64,000 bases of DNA from Aliivibrio wodanis (GTDB taxonomy: Bacteria; Pseudomonadota; Gammaproteobacteria; Enterobacterales; Vibrionaceae): positions 124,001 to 188,000 of the forward strand of contig LN554846.1 in the NCBI GenBank assembly GCA_000953695.1, in the 5' to 3' direction. A program made the translations under genes and the position numbers. This document shows positions 55,733 through 64,000 of the stretch, piece after piece. Under the pieces are notes generated by a model that did no database searches, was not told where the DNA came from, and saw only the letters and a program-made list of their open reading frames with translations. Numbering within the stretch: position 1 is the first letter of the stretch; every line of letters starts with the position of its first letter.

Positions 55733-55740
55733 TATAGCCT

Positions 55741-56823
55741 GTGAAGATAGTTCAAGTCATTACACGATCAGATACGATTGGGGGCGCTCAAAAATATGTA
55801 TTGGACGTCTCTAAAGAATTAAAAAAAGACTCGCATAATATTACAATAATTTCAGGTAGCAACGGTGTTTTTAAAGAAAAAGCCTGCAATGAAGGTATTG
55901 ATTTTTATGGTATTGATTCCTTAAAGAGAGAGCTCTCTTTTTTTGATGATTTGAAAACCTTGATGATTTTATTTGGATTCCTACTTAAAAAAAGACCTGA
56001 TATTGTTTCTCTACACTCGATAAAAGCGGGTTTACTTGGCAGGCTCGCTTGTAGTTTAACTCCCTCAACTGTCTATTTTACCGCTCATGGATGGTCGCAT
56101 ATTCGTCAAAGTAAAGGGTACAAAAGAAAGCTGTATCTGCAAATAGAACGATATTTAAGTAAATTGTGCCGCAAAGTTATTTGTGTATCTAAAAATGATA
56201 TGGCTTTTGCTGAACAAGTTATTGGGATAAAAAAAGATCGCTTATGTTTGATACAAAATGGCGTCAAAGAAATAAAAAATAAAAAACGAGCGCCAGGCAC
56301 GGTTAAATTAGTATCCATTGTGCGATTTCAGGCACCAAAAGATTTCGATACTTTGTTGGATTCTTTATATCAAATCAAGGATAAGGCCTGGGAGTTAGAT
56401 ATATTAGGTGATGGTACTGATATCGCTAAAGTGCGTCAGAAGATCAGTCACTTGGGATTAGCAAATAAAGTGAGATTATTAGGCTTTAAAGAAAGCGTTG
56501 ATGAGTACTATCAAAACGCAGATGCTGTTGTTCTTATTTCACATTCAGAAGGCTTACCTATGTCGCTATTAGAAGGGATGTCTTGCTCTAAATTATTGAT
56601 AGCATCAGATGTCGGTGGTATTGATGAACTCATAATTCCTGAATGGAATGGCTTTCTAATTCCCAGAGATGATAGTAATTACTTATCAATGTGTATTACG
56701 GCAATCATCAATTCACCTGAAATTATTGAGCAATATGGGGCTAATTCGAAACTGCATTTTGATTCTACATATAGCTTTGAGAAAATGTACTATAAATTGC
56801 TAGATCTTTATAAGGAAGAATAA
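55741..56823 (+). CDS. GT4-family glycosyltransferase
   Basis: 360 residues, GTG start. GT-B fold family 4: N-terminal TRSDTIGGAQKYVLDVSKEL, acceptor-side FTAHGWSH, and C-terminal VSIVRFQAPKDFDTLLDS, ILGDGTD, LLGFKESVDEYYQNADAVVLISHSEGLPMSLLEGM with the EGLPMSLLE (E-x7-E) donor motif. It adds a sugar to the lipid-linked O-unit at the cytosolic membrane face. The stop is followed after 2 bp by the next start. Confidence 0.88.
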   Translation: MKIVQVITRSDTIGGAQKYVLDVSKELKKDSHNITIISGSNGVFKEKACNEGIDFYGIDSLKRELSFFDDLKTLMILFGFLLKKRPDIVSLHSIKAGLLGRLACSLTPSTVYFTAHGWSHIRQSKGYKRKLYLQIERYLSKLCRKVICVSKNDMAFAEQVIGIKKDRLCLIQNGVKEIKNKKRAPGTVKLVSIVRFQAPKDFDTLLDSLYQIKDKAWELDILGDGTDIAKVRQKISHLGLANKVRLLGFKESVDEYYQNADAVVLISHSEGLPMSLLEGMSCSKLLIASDVGGIDELIIPEWNGFLIPRDDSNYLSMCITAIINSPEIIEQYGANSKLHFDSTYSFEKMYYKLLDLYKEE

Positions 56824-56825
56824 GA

Positions 56826-57725
56826 GTGATCTTGTTTACAGGGGCAACAGGGTTTATAGGTCGTCATTTATTACAAATCAGCCCGAATTCAAAAAGTGTC
56901 TCTCGTAATAGAAATAAGAAAAACACTTTTTGTATTGATTCTTTAGATGCAACCACCAATTGGGAGGGGGCATTCACCGATATAAATGCAGTTATTCATC
57001 TTGCAGGCCTTGCTCATTCCCATTCATTTACAGAGCAGGAGTACCAATCTGTTAATCTTGAGGGTACGTTGCACCTTGCTCATGAGGCAGCAAAATCAGG
57101 AGTAAAACGATTTGTATTTGTTAGCTCTATTGGTGTCAATGGAGTCTCAACGCTTGGTGTCCCATTCTCTATTGGATCAGAGCCGAATCCACAAAACCGA
57201 TATGCAGAATCTAAGTATAGTACAGAGGCTGGGTTACAAAAAATAGCACAAGAGACAGGATTAGAAGTCGTTATTGTACGTCCTCCGCTAGTTTATGGAC
57301 CGAACGCACCAGGTAATTTTGGGTTATTAACTCGCTTGGTGAGTTATGCACCATGCCTACCATTTGGACTGTCTAATAATAAACGTGATGTTATTGCGGT
57401 GCAGAATTTAGCAGATCTATTGATAAAGTGTGCTAAACATCCTGATGCTGCGGGACATACTTTTCTAGTCTCAGATGGAGAGGCGGTGTCGATAAAGGCG
57501 TTTACTAATGCCATCGCTAAGGGGGTAGGAACAAGCATTATTCAATTACCTATTCCTGTAAACTTAATGCGATTAGTTGCTAGAATATGTGGAAAATCAG
57601 TAATGATAGAGCAATTAGTTGGTGATCTTGAAGTTAATTCTTCTCATATTCAGGAGGTACTTGGATGGAAGCCAATATACACAATGGAGCAAGCTATGAG
57701 ATCTCTTTCTGAGAATAAACAATGA
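56826..57725 (+). CDS. NDP-4-keto-sugar reductase/epimerase (WbpV/FnlA-neighbour type SDR)
   Basis: 299 residues, GTG start. An extended SDR with FTGATGFIGRHLL at the N-terminus, VSSIGVNG, the catalytic YAESKYSTE (Tyr/Lys at about 122-126) and RPPLVYGP. Paired with a WbpM-type dehydratase downstream, enzymes of this kind reduce UDP-4-keto-6-deoxy-HexNAc to UDP-QuiNAc or UDP-FucNAc. The precise sugar cannot be told from sequence alone. Its stop overlaps the start of the next gene by 4 bp. Confidence 0.82.
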   Translation: MILFTGATGFIGRHLLQISPNSKSVSRNRNKKNTFCIDSLDATTNWEGAFTDINAVIHLAGLAHSHSFTEQEYQSVNLEGTLHLAHEAAKSGVKRFVFVSSIGVNGVSTLGVPFSIGSEPNPQNRYAESKYSTEAGLQKIAQETGLEVVIVRPPLVYGPNAPGNFGLLTRLVSYAPCLPFGLSNNKRDVIAVQNLADLLIKCAKHPDAAGHTFLVSDGEAVSIKAFTNAIAKGVGTSIIQLPIPVNLMRLVARICGKSVMIEQLVGDLEVNSSHIQEVLGWKPIYTMEQAMRSLSENKQ

Positions 57726-58270
57726 TCCGCCTTTTAGACTTTTCTGTGGCTTTATTAGGGTTATTGTTTTTATTCCCATTTTTCTTGATTGTCTTTGTTA
57801 TTGGGGTATTTGATACAGGGTCTCCCATCTTTATTCAAGAGCGTGTTGGGCGTAATCAAAAACCATTTAAGTTGATAAAGTTTCGTACCATGTCAATTGA
57901 AACAGAATCGGTTGCGAGTCATTTAGCCAGTAACGCTTCTATCACTAAGCTCGGTGCTTTTTTACGTAAAACGAAAATAGATGAGCTACCACAACTAATT
58001 AATGTACTAAAAGGGGAGATGAGTTTAGTTGGCCCTCGCCCAAACTTGTTTAATCAAGAAGAGTTAATTAAAGAGCGTGATACTCTCGGGGTATACAGTG
58101 TATTGCCGGGAGTTACTGGTTTAGCGCAAGTACAAAACATAGATATGTCTACGCCAAAGCTGCTAGCAAAAACAGACAAGCAGATGATTGATACCCTTAC
58201 TATTGCTGACTATTTTAAATATATCTTAATGACAGCAACAGGCAGTGGCTCTGGCGATGCAGTAAAATAA
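57722..58270 (+). CDS. Small phosphoglycosyl transferase (PglC-like initiating enzyme)
   Basis: 182 residues. A monotopic phosphoglycosyl transferase that transfers a sugar-phosphate from UDP-sugar to undecaprenyl phosphate, starting the O-unit. A re-entrant membrane helix lies at about 5-28. The motifs [21 protein letters not shown], the catalytic Asp-Glu in [25 protein letters not shown] and a GLAQV segment are intact. It lacks the long N-terminal domain of WbaP/WcaJ. A diNAcBac or QuiNAc-type donor would fit the neighbouring genes. Confidence 0.9.
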   Translation: MIRLLDFSVALLGLLFLFPFFLIVFVIGVFDTGSPIFIQERVGRNQKPFKLIKFRTMSIETESVASHLASNASITKLGAFLRKTKIDELPQLINVLKGEMSLVGPRPNLFNQEELIKERDTLGVYSVLPGVTGLAQVQNIDMSTPKLLAKTDKQMIDTLTIADYFKYILMTATGSGSGDAVK

Positions 58271-58287
58271 TAACAAAGAGATCTCGC

Positions 58288-60197
58288 ATGCAATTCTTAC
58301 AACCTATTTGGTCAATGCCAAGGCCAATGAAACGCCTTTTTAGTGTTTTTATTGATGCGTTATTTATTATTTTGTCTTTTTGGGCTGCTCTCATTACACG
58401 TTTAGGTGAGGTAGATGAGTTTATTTATGACAGTAACTACTGGAAGTTGATAGCATTTTTAGTTCCGTGTACTTTACTCATCTTTATGAGGAGTGGCTTG
58501 TATCGTGCCATTCTTCGTTATTTAAGTTTACATGCCGTTTTAAGTATTTGTTTATCTGCGATTGCGTCTTCATCTTTTATCGTGTTCTTCGCCTACTTTA
58601 ATTATCTATATATGCCTCGCTCAGTGCCGATAATTTATGCGACCTATTTAATCTTTTTCTGTGGTGCATCTCGGTTGATAATACGAGTACTTCTATCTGA
58701 TGTTTTAGGAATACAAAAAGCAAAAGTATTAATTTATGGTGCAGGCTCAGCAGGGCTGCAACTGGCAAATATGCTACGTCAGGGTAAAGAGTATCATCCC
58801 GTTGGTTTTATTGATGATGATAAAACTAAACATAGAAGTAGCATGCAAGGTATTACAATTACGCATTCAAAACATCTTGAATCGCTAATAAAAAAACAAA
58901 ACATAAACACAGTATTACTTGCCGTACCATCAGCGACTCAACAGCAAAAAAACAAATTATCGAACGTCTTGCTTCGTATAAAATTGAAGTGTTAACTATT
59001 CCTAATCTAGATAATTTAGTGAATGGGAAATTATCTATTGGGCAACTTAAAGAAGTCTCAATCGACGACTTACTTGGCCGAGATGCTGTTGCACCCCAAG
59101 CGTCTTTAATGGAAGCCAACATTAAAAATAAAGTGGTTATGGTGACAGGAAGTGGTGGCTCAATCGGCTCAGAATTGTGTCGTCAGATTATTCAAAATAA
59201 ACCCAAAACCTTAGTGTTGTTTGAGATCTCTGAATTTGCTCTGTATCAAATAGAACGAGAGTTAACTCAACAGATAAAAGAAGAAAACCTAACGTTAGAG
59301 TTAGTGCCTTTACTAGGTTCAGTTCAGCGTTTACATAACTTAACTACAGCCATGACAACCTTTAAGGTTCAAACGGTTTATCATGCCGCAGCTTATAAGC
59401 ATGTGCCTTTAGTGGAATATAATGTGATTGAAGGGATTAGAAATAATGTCTTTGGCACTAATTATACAGCTCGTGCTGCCATTGAAGCGAAAGTCGAATC
59501 TTTTGTTTTGATTTCAACCGATAAAGCGGTGCGCCCAACCAATGTAATGGGCACAACTAAGCGAATGGCTGAATTAGGTTTACAAGCCTTAGCTGAGCAA
59601 GAAAATGAAAAACCGAACGGGACTCGTTTCTGCATGGTACGTTTTGGTAATGTCTTAGGCTCATCTGGTTCAGTGATCCCACTGTTTAAAAAGCAAATAG
59701 CTCAAGGGGGCCCAATAACTCTAACCCATCAAGATATTACTCGTTATTTTATGACGATTCCCGAAGCTGCTCAGCTAGTTATTCAGGCTGGTGCTATGGG
59801 TAAAGGTGGAGATGTTTTTGTATTGGATATGGGGGAGTCAGTAAAAATTGCCGATCTTGCACGTAATTTAATTCATTTATCTGGATTAGAAGTGAAAAGT
59901 GTAGATAACTTAGAAGGGGATATAGAAATACAATGTATAGGCCTGCGACCTGGTGAAAAACTGTATGAAGAACTATTGATTGGCGATAATGTTACGCAAA
60001 CTGCTCATGAGCGCATCATGACAGCTAATGAGAATTTTTTATCGTTTGATGATTACAGTGAGTTATTACGTAAGCTAGATCATGCTTGTCATCAATTAGA
60101 TCATCAACTCGTTCGCCAGTTACTTCTTGATGCACCTACAGGGTTTACCCCTGTAGATGGAATTGGTGATTTGGTTTGGAAAGCGCAAAGAGACTAG
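58288..60197 (+). pseudogene. wbpM: WbpM-like UDP-HexNAc 4,6-dehydratase, frame broken at an A7 tract
   Basis: A membrane-bound nucleotide-sugar 4,6-dehydratase. N-terminal part: about four membrane helices and a CoA-binding-like Rossmann domain (LIYGAGSAGLQLANML). C-terminal part: SDR dehydratase with TGSGGSIGSELCRQI, STDKAVRPTNVMGTTKRMAE and RFGNVLGSSGSV. The frame is lost at A7 (58905-58950 region, in CAGC-A7-CAAATT at 58945-58951). One extra A gives QKKQIIERLASYKIEVLTIP, joining the halves into about 636 residues, the usual size. The stop TAG comes from an intergenic repeat arm. Confidence 0.85.
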
Positions 60198-60332
60198 ACC
60201 GCTTCGCTGCGAGACTAGAAACTATACGCTGCGCTGACTAGAGACTATAAGAGCAAAAGCGGGTACTGCGCTTGCTTTTGGTTTTATAGGAGCGAAGCGG
60301 TCTAGTTTCTAGTTAGCGAAGCGTATAGTCTT
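60193..60332. repeat. Inverted-arm repeat between wbpM-like gene and yjbH
   Basis: GACTAGACCGCTTCGCTGCG, then GACTAGAAACTATACGCTGC (about 60212-60250), and the opposite arm TTTTATAGGAGCGAAGCGGT plus CTAGTTAGCGAAGCGTATAG (about 60282-60330). It abuts the stop codons of both flanking convergent genes and could act as their terminator hairpin. Confidence 0.82.
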
Positions 60333-62550
60333 AAAGTCCTTTCTTCGTATACCAAGGCTGTCTTGCATCAGTTAAATCAAACAAACTATGTTCCTTCGAT
60401 AACATTTGACCACCATCACGAGTTAGTGGCTGCCAACCAAAGAAAGCTCTGCTTGTACTTGGTTTCACCGTCATGATGTCGTAAGGGATCGAGATATAAA
60501 ATCCCTTGGTATAGCTACCTTCACCAAACTCTTCAGCTGATAAATCAGAGAAACTCGCATAAGCCCCGACAACAACACCTGAATCAAACTGCTTAGAAAA
60601 ATCTAAACGGTAACCCTTATCACCAGCTAAAAATTCACCAACGCTGGCTTTAAGTAAGGTATTTTTTAAGAAAGACCATTCAGGTTGGTAATAACCAGTT
60701 AAGTGCCCAGTCGTTCCCTCTGGTAGTACATTATAATAACGGTCATCAGCCGCGCTGTACTGTAGTTCATCTTCATAAAACCCAAACCAGTCATCGGCTG
60801 AGCGCTGTTTAATAAAACTATAATCTAAACCAACAGCCCAACGACTATTCATTGGTCGGTACAATATCTCACTACCAATACCACCAAACATGCTCTCTAA
60901 ATAACCACCATAAACTTGGCCATAAAGCCCTTCTGAATATTCATTAAACCAAGTCAGTTGTAAGCGATTCATCCTTACAGGGTTATCATCGACATAAGCA
61001 CGGAACATGGTACGAACTCTAGGAACAGAAGTGCCATCTGGCGGAGCAATATAGTTAAATTTATCGTAGTTATCAGCAATATTAAAATAGAGCGAACCTG
61101 ACGCTTTTAAATTATCAGTCAACCAATATGATGCACCGGTATTGACACCAATAGCATACAAATAGAAATCTTCAGCCCCACCAATGGATTGGCTAAGCGA
61201 AGGCGATATATTAACATCCCATCGTTCAAACCCATTTTTCTTAAGATTTTCATCGCTGATTGAGTCTAGTTTTGATACCTCTTGAGTTACTGCCGCATCA
61301 CTGATATGAGCGTTAACATAATTGTATTGCACCACTTCTTTAAACTGCTCTGCATCAATAACAGTTTCAGTTGCAGTGAGTGAGTTATTTTCTTCAACAA
61401 TACGGTAAGTTTGTATGTATTCAGGCGTATGGTTGGCTAAAATCGTTGCTGCTTCTTTATGGGCAACATCACGGTCTCGATATTTTTTCTGAGAGCCAAT
61501 AACCGTTACTTCACTCTCTGTGGCATAAATCTTACTGTCAGAATAACCTGCATTATTAGCGAGATCTTGTTCTACTTGATCCCAGTTAACCTTATCTACG
61601 TTTTCTACTGAGGTTGGTTGATAAGGCGTCTCTGGAGTATCGCGCCAGACCGCTTTCATAGTATTGAAGTTAGTCATCCAGGTGAAACCAAGTGTTAAGG
61701 TATCTCCTCGCTCATAGCTCAATCTAATATCACCCCAATCACCTAAGCCATATAACACTCCGAAATTCCACGGAGAGTGTTGAGTCATATCAACGTCACC
61801 ATCGGTCACAGGGTAATCTTGGCTATAATCGTTTGCGTCATACTCTACTTTTAGGCGAAGTGGTTGGTAAGGTGTTTGGTACTCGAAACCACCATAGATA
61901 GAAGCAGGGCCTTTAAACCAACGTTCAAAGTCAACGCTGCCTCCTTTGCCTTTGAAATCACCTTGACGGTCACAGAATTTGTCAGACACTTTACAAAACG
62001 GGTTGGTTGAGTTGCCACTTTGACCAATGTATCCCCAGCCCATCCCTAACGTCACATCGAGATTACCAAAGCGTTTTGTTGCTGCGACAAATTCTCCATC
62101 AAATAAGCCAGTGCCACCAAAGTCACGCACACCAACAGAAGTCTCTGGTAACCAATCACTCTCTTCTAATAAGCGTAATTTAAAATCAATGCCTTTATCT
62201 GTGTATTTGGTTGAGCCACTGAAACTTGGATCATCACTATAAAGAAGATCTTGTACCAAGGTATATCGAATCGTCGTTTCTAGCCATGGCATCACCTGTA
62301 AAGAGACCATGTAGTGATGGTATTCATTATTAAGTGTGCCACCTAAATTGAAAGCACCTTCCTCAGCCATACGACCAGAGGGCATTTGCATTAGGCCAAC
62401 GCCACCAAAATCTGTTTGAGAAGGGGTGAAGACCGCATTTCCAAAAGTAGAACTCTCAAAAACAGAGCTGTCACTAGCAAGTAATGGCGTAGAAAAGCTA
62501 GAGGCAATTGCGGTAGCGACAAGTGATAAAGTAAATTTAGAAGAAAGCAT
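60331..62550 (-). CDS. yjbH: YjbH-family outer-membrane exopolysaccharide protein
   Basis: 739 residues. A signal peptide (about 1-25, SSFSTPLLAS) is followed by a large beta-rich protein of the YjbH/GfcD family (WbfB in Vibrio O-antigen/capsule loci). The N-terminal conserved block has DFGGVGLMQMPSGRMAEEGAF; the C-terminal half has many alternating aromatic strands, as in an outer-membrane beta barrel. With YjbG/GfcC and YjbF/GfcB it takes part in group 4 capsule or exopolysaccharide secretion. It is the last gene of the operon; the preceding gene ends 2 bp before its start. Confidence 0.88.
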   Translation of the reverse strand: MLSSKFTLSLVATAIASSFSTPLLASDSSVFESSTFGNAVFTPSQTDFGGVGLMQMPSGRMAEEGAFNLGGTLNNEYHHYMVSLQVMPWLETTIRYTLVQDLLYSDDPSFSGSTKYTDKGIDFKLRLLEESDWLPETSVGVRDFGGTGLFDGEFVAATKRFGNLDVTLGMGWGYIGQSGNSTNPFCKVSDKFCDRQGDFKGKGGSVDFERWFKGPASIYGGFEYQTPYQPLRLKVEYDANDYSQDYPVTDGDVDMTQHSPWNFGVLYGLGDWGDIRLSYERGDTLTLGFTWMTNFNTMKAVWRDTPETPYQPTSVENVDKVNWDQVEQDLANNAGYSDSKIYATESEVTVIGSQKKYRDRDVAHKEAATILANHTPEYIQTYRIVEENNSLTATETVIDAEQFKEVVQYNYVNAHISDAAVTQEVSKLDSISDENLKKNGFERWDVNISPSLSQSIGGAEDFYLYAIGVNTGASYWLTDNLKASGSLYFNIADNYDKFNYIAPPDGTSVPRVRTMFRAYVDDNPVRMNRLQLTWFNEYSEGLYGQVYGGYLESMFGGIGSEILYRPMNSRWAVGLDYSFIKQRSADDWFGFYEDELQYSAADDRYYNVLPEGTTGHLTGYYQPEWSFLKNTLLKASVGEFLAGDKGYRLDFSKQFDSGVVVGAYASFSDLSAEEFGEGSYTKGFYISIPYDIMTVKPSTSRAFFGWQPLTRDGGQMLSKEHSLFDLTDARQPWYTKKGL

Positions 62551-62552
62551 GA

Positions 62553-63347
62553 TTAATTTACCTTGTTACGAAGTAATTCAACAATATCATCGTTTAGAGT
62601 TGAAAATTGAGTAGGAAGATCAGCAAATCCGATGAATACCGTAGCACCTGGTGCAATTGACGTTGTGTTATGTTGCCAATAATTATTAGTCGCGATCTTA
62701 ACTTCGCCATCAGGTTGAATTACATAAATCTGAGATGTATTAGCGTTAGATGTGGTATTTATTTGTGTTAAATAATCCTCTACTTTCGCACGTTGTTGGT
62801 AATCAAGAGTTACTGGCAATGAGCTATCAATGGCACCTAACACGGTAATAGTCTTTGGACGTTGGGCGATGAAAAGAGAGTAATTACCTGTTAATTTTGG
62901 ATTGCTTTCTTTTTTTATTCGGATCAAATCATAATCTAAAGGAATAAATAATCTTGAAACAAAAGAAAAGCTATTTAATTGATGAGAAAGAGTATCAGCC
63001 TCTTTTTTATAGGGTGTTTCTTGCTTAGAAAACAGAGGAGACGACAATGAAAATTGATTAAGCTGTTCTAGCGTTGCTTGCTTAACTTTATTTATGTCAT
63101 CTTGATGGTCATCACTACTTAAAATAGAACCTACAGAGTACAGTCCTATTTTTGTGTGTAATTGTGTTTGTTGTAATACCGCTTCCAAGCGAGCAGGTTG
63201 CTCAAAGGTTAACAATAGTTTTTCTTGAGTAAGAGTAACAGAAAGTTCATTACTGTTGTTTTCTAAAGAACTATTTACAACCAAAGAACTATTTGCCAAA
63301 GAGCTTAATGAAAAAAGAGAAAAGCAGAGAAAAATAAAAATACGCAT
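62553..63347 (-). CDS. gfcC: GfcC/YjbG-family periplasmic capsule protein
   Basis: 264 residues with a signal peptide (FIFLCFSLFSLSSLANS). The end resembles GfcC: TVLGAIDSSLPVTLDY, YVIQPDGEVKIATNNYWQHN, and a final TVFIGFADLP. GfcC is a periplasmic protein with beta-grasp domains, needed for group 4 capsule. WbfC is the Vibrio counterpart. Between yjbF and yjbH in the normal order. Confidence 0.83.
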   Translation of the reverse strand: MRIFIFLCFSLFSLSSLANSSLVVNSSLENNSNELSVTLTQEKLLLTFEQPARLEAVLQQTQLHTKIGLYSVGSILSSDDHQDDINKVKQATLEQLNQFSLSSPLFSKQETPYKKEADTLSHQLNSFSFVSRLFIPLDYDLIRIKKESNPKLTGNYSLFIAQRPKTITVLGAIDSSLPVTLDYQQRAKVEDYLTQINTTSNANTSQIYVIQPDGEVKIATNNYWQHNTTSIAPGATVFIGFADLPTQFSTLNDDIVELLRNKVN

Positions 63348-63359
63348 CAGAGCCTCCAG

Positions 63360-64000
63360 TTAAGATTGAAATGGTTTAAGAATAAGCATTTCAATCGTAC
63401 CCATTTCAGGGCCTAAAAATTGAATGCTTTTAGCAACTCGACCCTTATCATCAATCCAGTATTGATTGGTAAATTGAGCATCTAATGCAGGAAAAGAGAT
63501 GTATTCATTAAGTGATGTCACTTCTTTTTCCCAAATAGGCGAGGTTAATACACTCTTTTGTCCAATAAGAGGGGTAACTGTTGCCTGATAGCCATAATGA
63601 TAATTTGGCATCCAATCATAGGTCGCTTGCCAAGAAGCTTGTTTCGCTAATAAGGTTGCAAAATCAGGTTGAACTGATGGCGTTAATTGAGTGGTGTTTT
63701 GTAACTGAGCTAAATTGTGATGAGGTAAAGCTAATGTTTTTACGATACGTCCATTTTCAGTCACTATCATGGCATTATCTGAAGACATCCACTTTAGTTG
63801 GATAACACCTGTGACTGGATTAGGCTCAGCTAAGGCTAATACCATAAAAATAGTCGCGCCATCATTTATTTTAACAAAGGCACTGGCGTAGGGAAGTGAG
63901 TTAATGTGGTCAGCGCTTAATTCAACATCGTCAATGCCAAAGGCTGTTTCATTAAATGTTGCACTGACATCTTGAATTTTTTGCGAACAGCCACTTAGTA
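63360..64000 (-). CDS. yjbF: YjbF/GfcB-family lipoprotein (start beyond window)
   Basis: About 213 codons visible; the start lies outside the window. The frame upstream of an internal ATG at 63845 stays open and reads ...LSGCSQKIQDVSATFNET, with a lipobox LSGC, so this is an outer-membrane lipoprotein and the internal ATG is not the start. The C-terminal part (QWDYQATVTP-like HYGYQATVTPLIGQKSVL, FTNQYWIDDKGRVAKSIQFLGPEM) matches the YjbF/GfcB/YmcC family. First visible gene of the yjbF-gfcC-yjbH operon. Confidence 0.85.
   Translation of the reverse strand, partial: LSGCSQKIQDVSATFNETAFGIDDVELSADHINSLPYASAFVKINDGATIFMVLALAEPNPVTGVIQLKWMSSDNAMIVTENGRIVKTLALPHHNLAQLQNTTQLTPSVQPDFATLLAKQASWQATYDWMPNYHYGYQATVTPLIGQKSVLTSPIWEKEVTSLNEYISFPALDAQFTNQYWIDDKGRVAKSIQFLGPEMGTIEMLILKPFQS

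Noticed and set aside
23402-63805. Numerous 60-100 codon frames antisense to or out of frame with long genes
   Set aside because: Each is covered by a longer gene with recognisable motifs; none has its own ribosome-binding site or family signal.
1-64000. tRNA, rRNA, integrase/attachment sites, toxin-antitoxin or phage-defence genes
   Set aside because: I looked for these on both strands while reading and found nothing that would support them; no transposase or integrase is present.

Overview
The window looks like a chromosomal segment of a marine gamma-proteobacterium of the family Vibrionaceae, most probably an Aliivibrio of the fischeri group. I base this on the low G+C content, the protein similarities (PyrE, RadC, RNase PH, MutM, OmpR and others are close to known Vibrio and Escherichia proteins), and the backbone order gmk / yicC / rph / pyrE ... 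slmA / coaBC / radC / rpmB / rpmG / mutM / coaD / LPS core genes. The species name is inferred from memory and was not searched.

Layout. Positions 1-25.9 kb hold mostly housekeeping genes: gmk (partial), psiE, a Cache chemoreceptor, yicC, rph, pyrE, an orphan ParA ATPase, ompR and envZ, the xanthine permease xanP, comF/bioH, tex, greB, lpxL, slmA, coaBC, radC, rpmB-rpmG, mutM, a sulfatase-fold membrane enzyme and coaD. Positions 26-30 kb carry LPS inner-core genes (two GT9 heptosyltransferase-type genes, a GT2 gene, kdkA), followed by a DUF3413 sulfatase-fold membrane protein. Positions 32-45 kb hold an eleven-gene nonulosonic acid cluster of the legionaminic type (dehydratase, aminotransferase, FemAB-like acyltransferase, NeuB, NeuC, a second PLP enzyme, GNAT, CBS-nucleotidyltransferase, NeuA, two Gfo/Idh oxidoreductases). 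It is bracketed by two reverse-oriented paralogous sialyltransferase-like genes. The core genes waaA, waaF and hldD follow. Positions 49-53 kb hold a metallo-beta-lactamase/beta-CASP protein, a four-helix-bundle protein, a TetR regulator and a lipoprotein. Positions 53.4-60.2 kb are an O-antigen type cluster (Wzx, two glycosyltransferases, a 4-keto-sugar reductase/epimerase, a small phosphoglycosyl transferase, a WbpM-like dehydratase). The window ends in a yjbH-gfcC-yjbF (wbfBCD-like) exopolysaccharide export operon.

The most unusual feature is in the gaps. Nearly every long intergenic space in 4-60 kb is filled by members of one nested, palindromic repeat family. A roughly 340-bp form has about 45-bp imperfect terminal inverted repeats and two GC-rich internal hairpin units. 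A second module, with CTAGAAACTATACGC-type arms, forms large inverted repeats around or beside it. Copies separate ompR from envZ, lie between rph and pyrE, supply the last codons of coaBC and of the beta-CASP gene, appear to be inserted in frame inside the latter, and surround the four-helix-bundle gene. No transposase is present in the window.

Four apparent -1 frameshifts, all one base short in A or T runs of 7-8, break waaA (twice), wzx and the wbpM-like gene. Since waaA is normally essential, sequencing error, transcriptional slippage and phase variation all need to be considered. The canonical dut gene is missing between slmA and coaBC. I saw no tRNA, rRNA, CRISPR array, O-antigen polymerase (wzy) or ligase (waaL).
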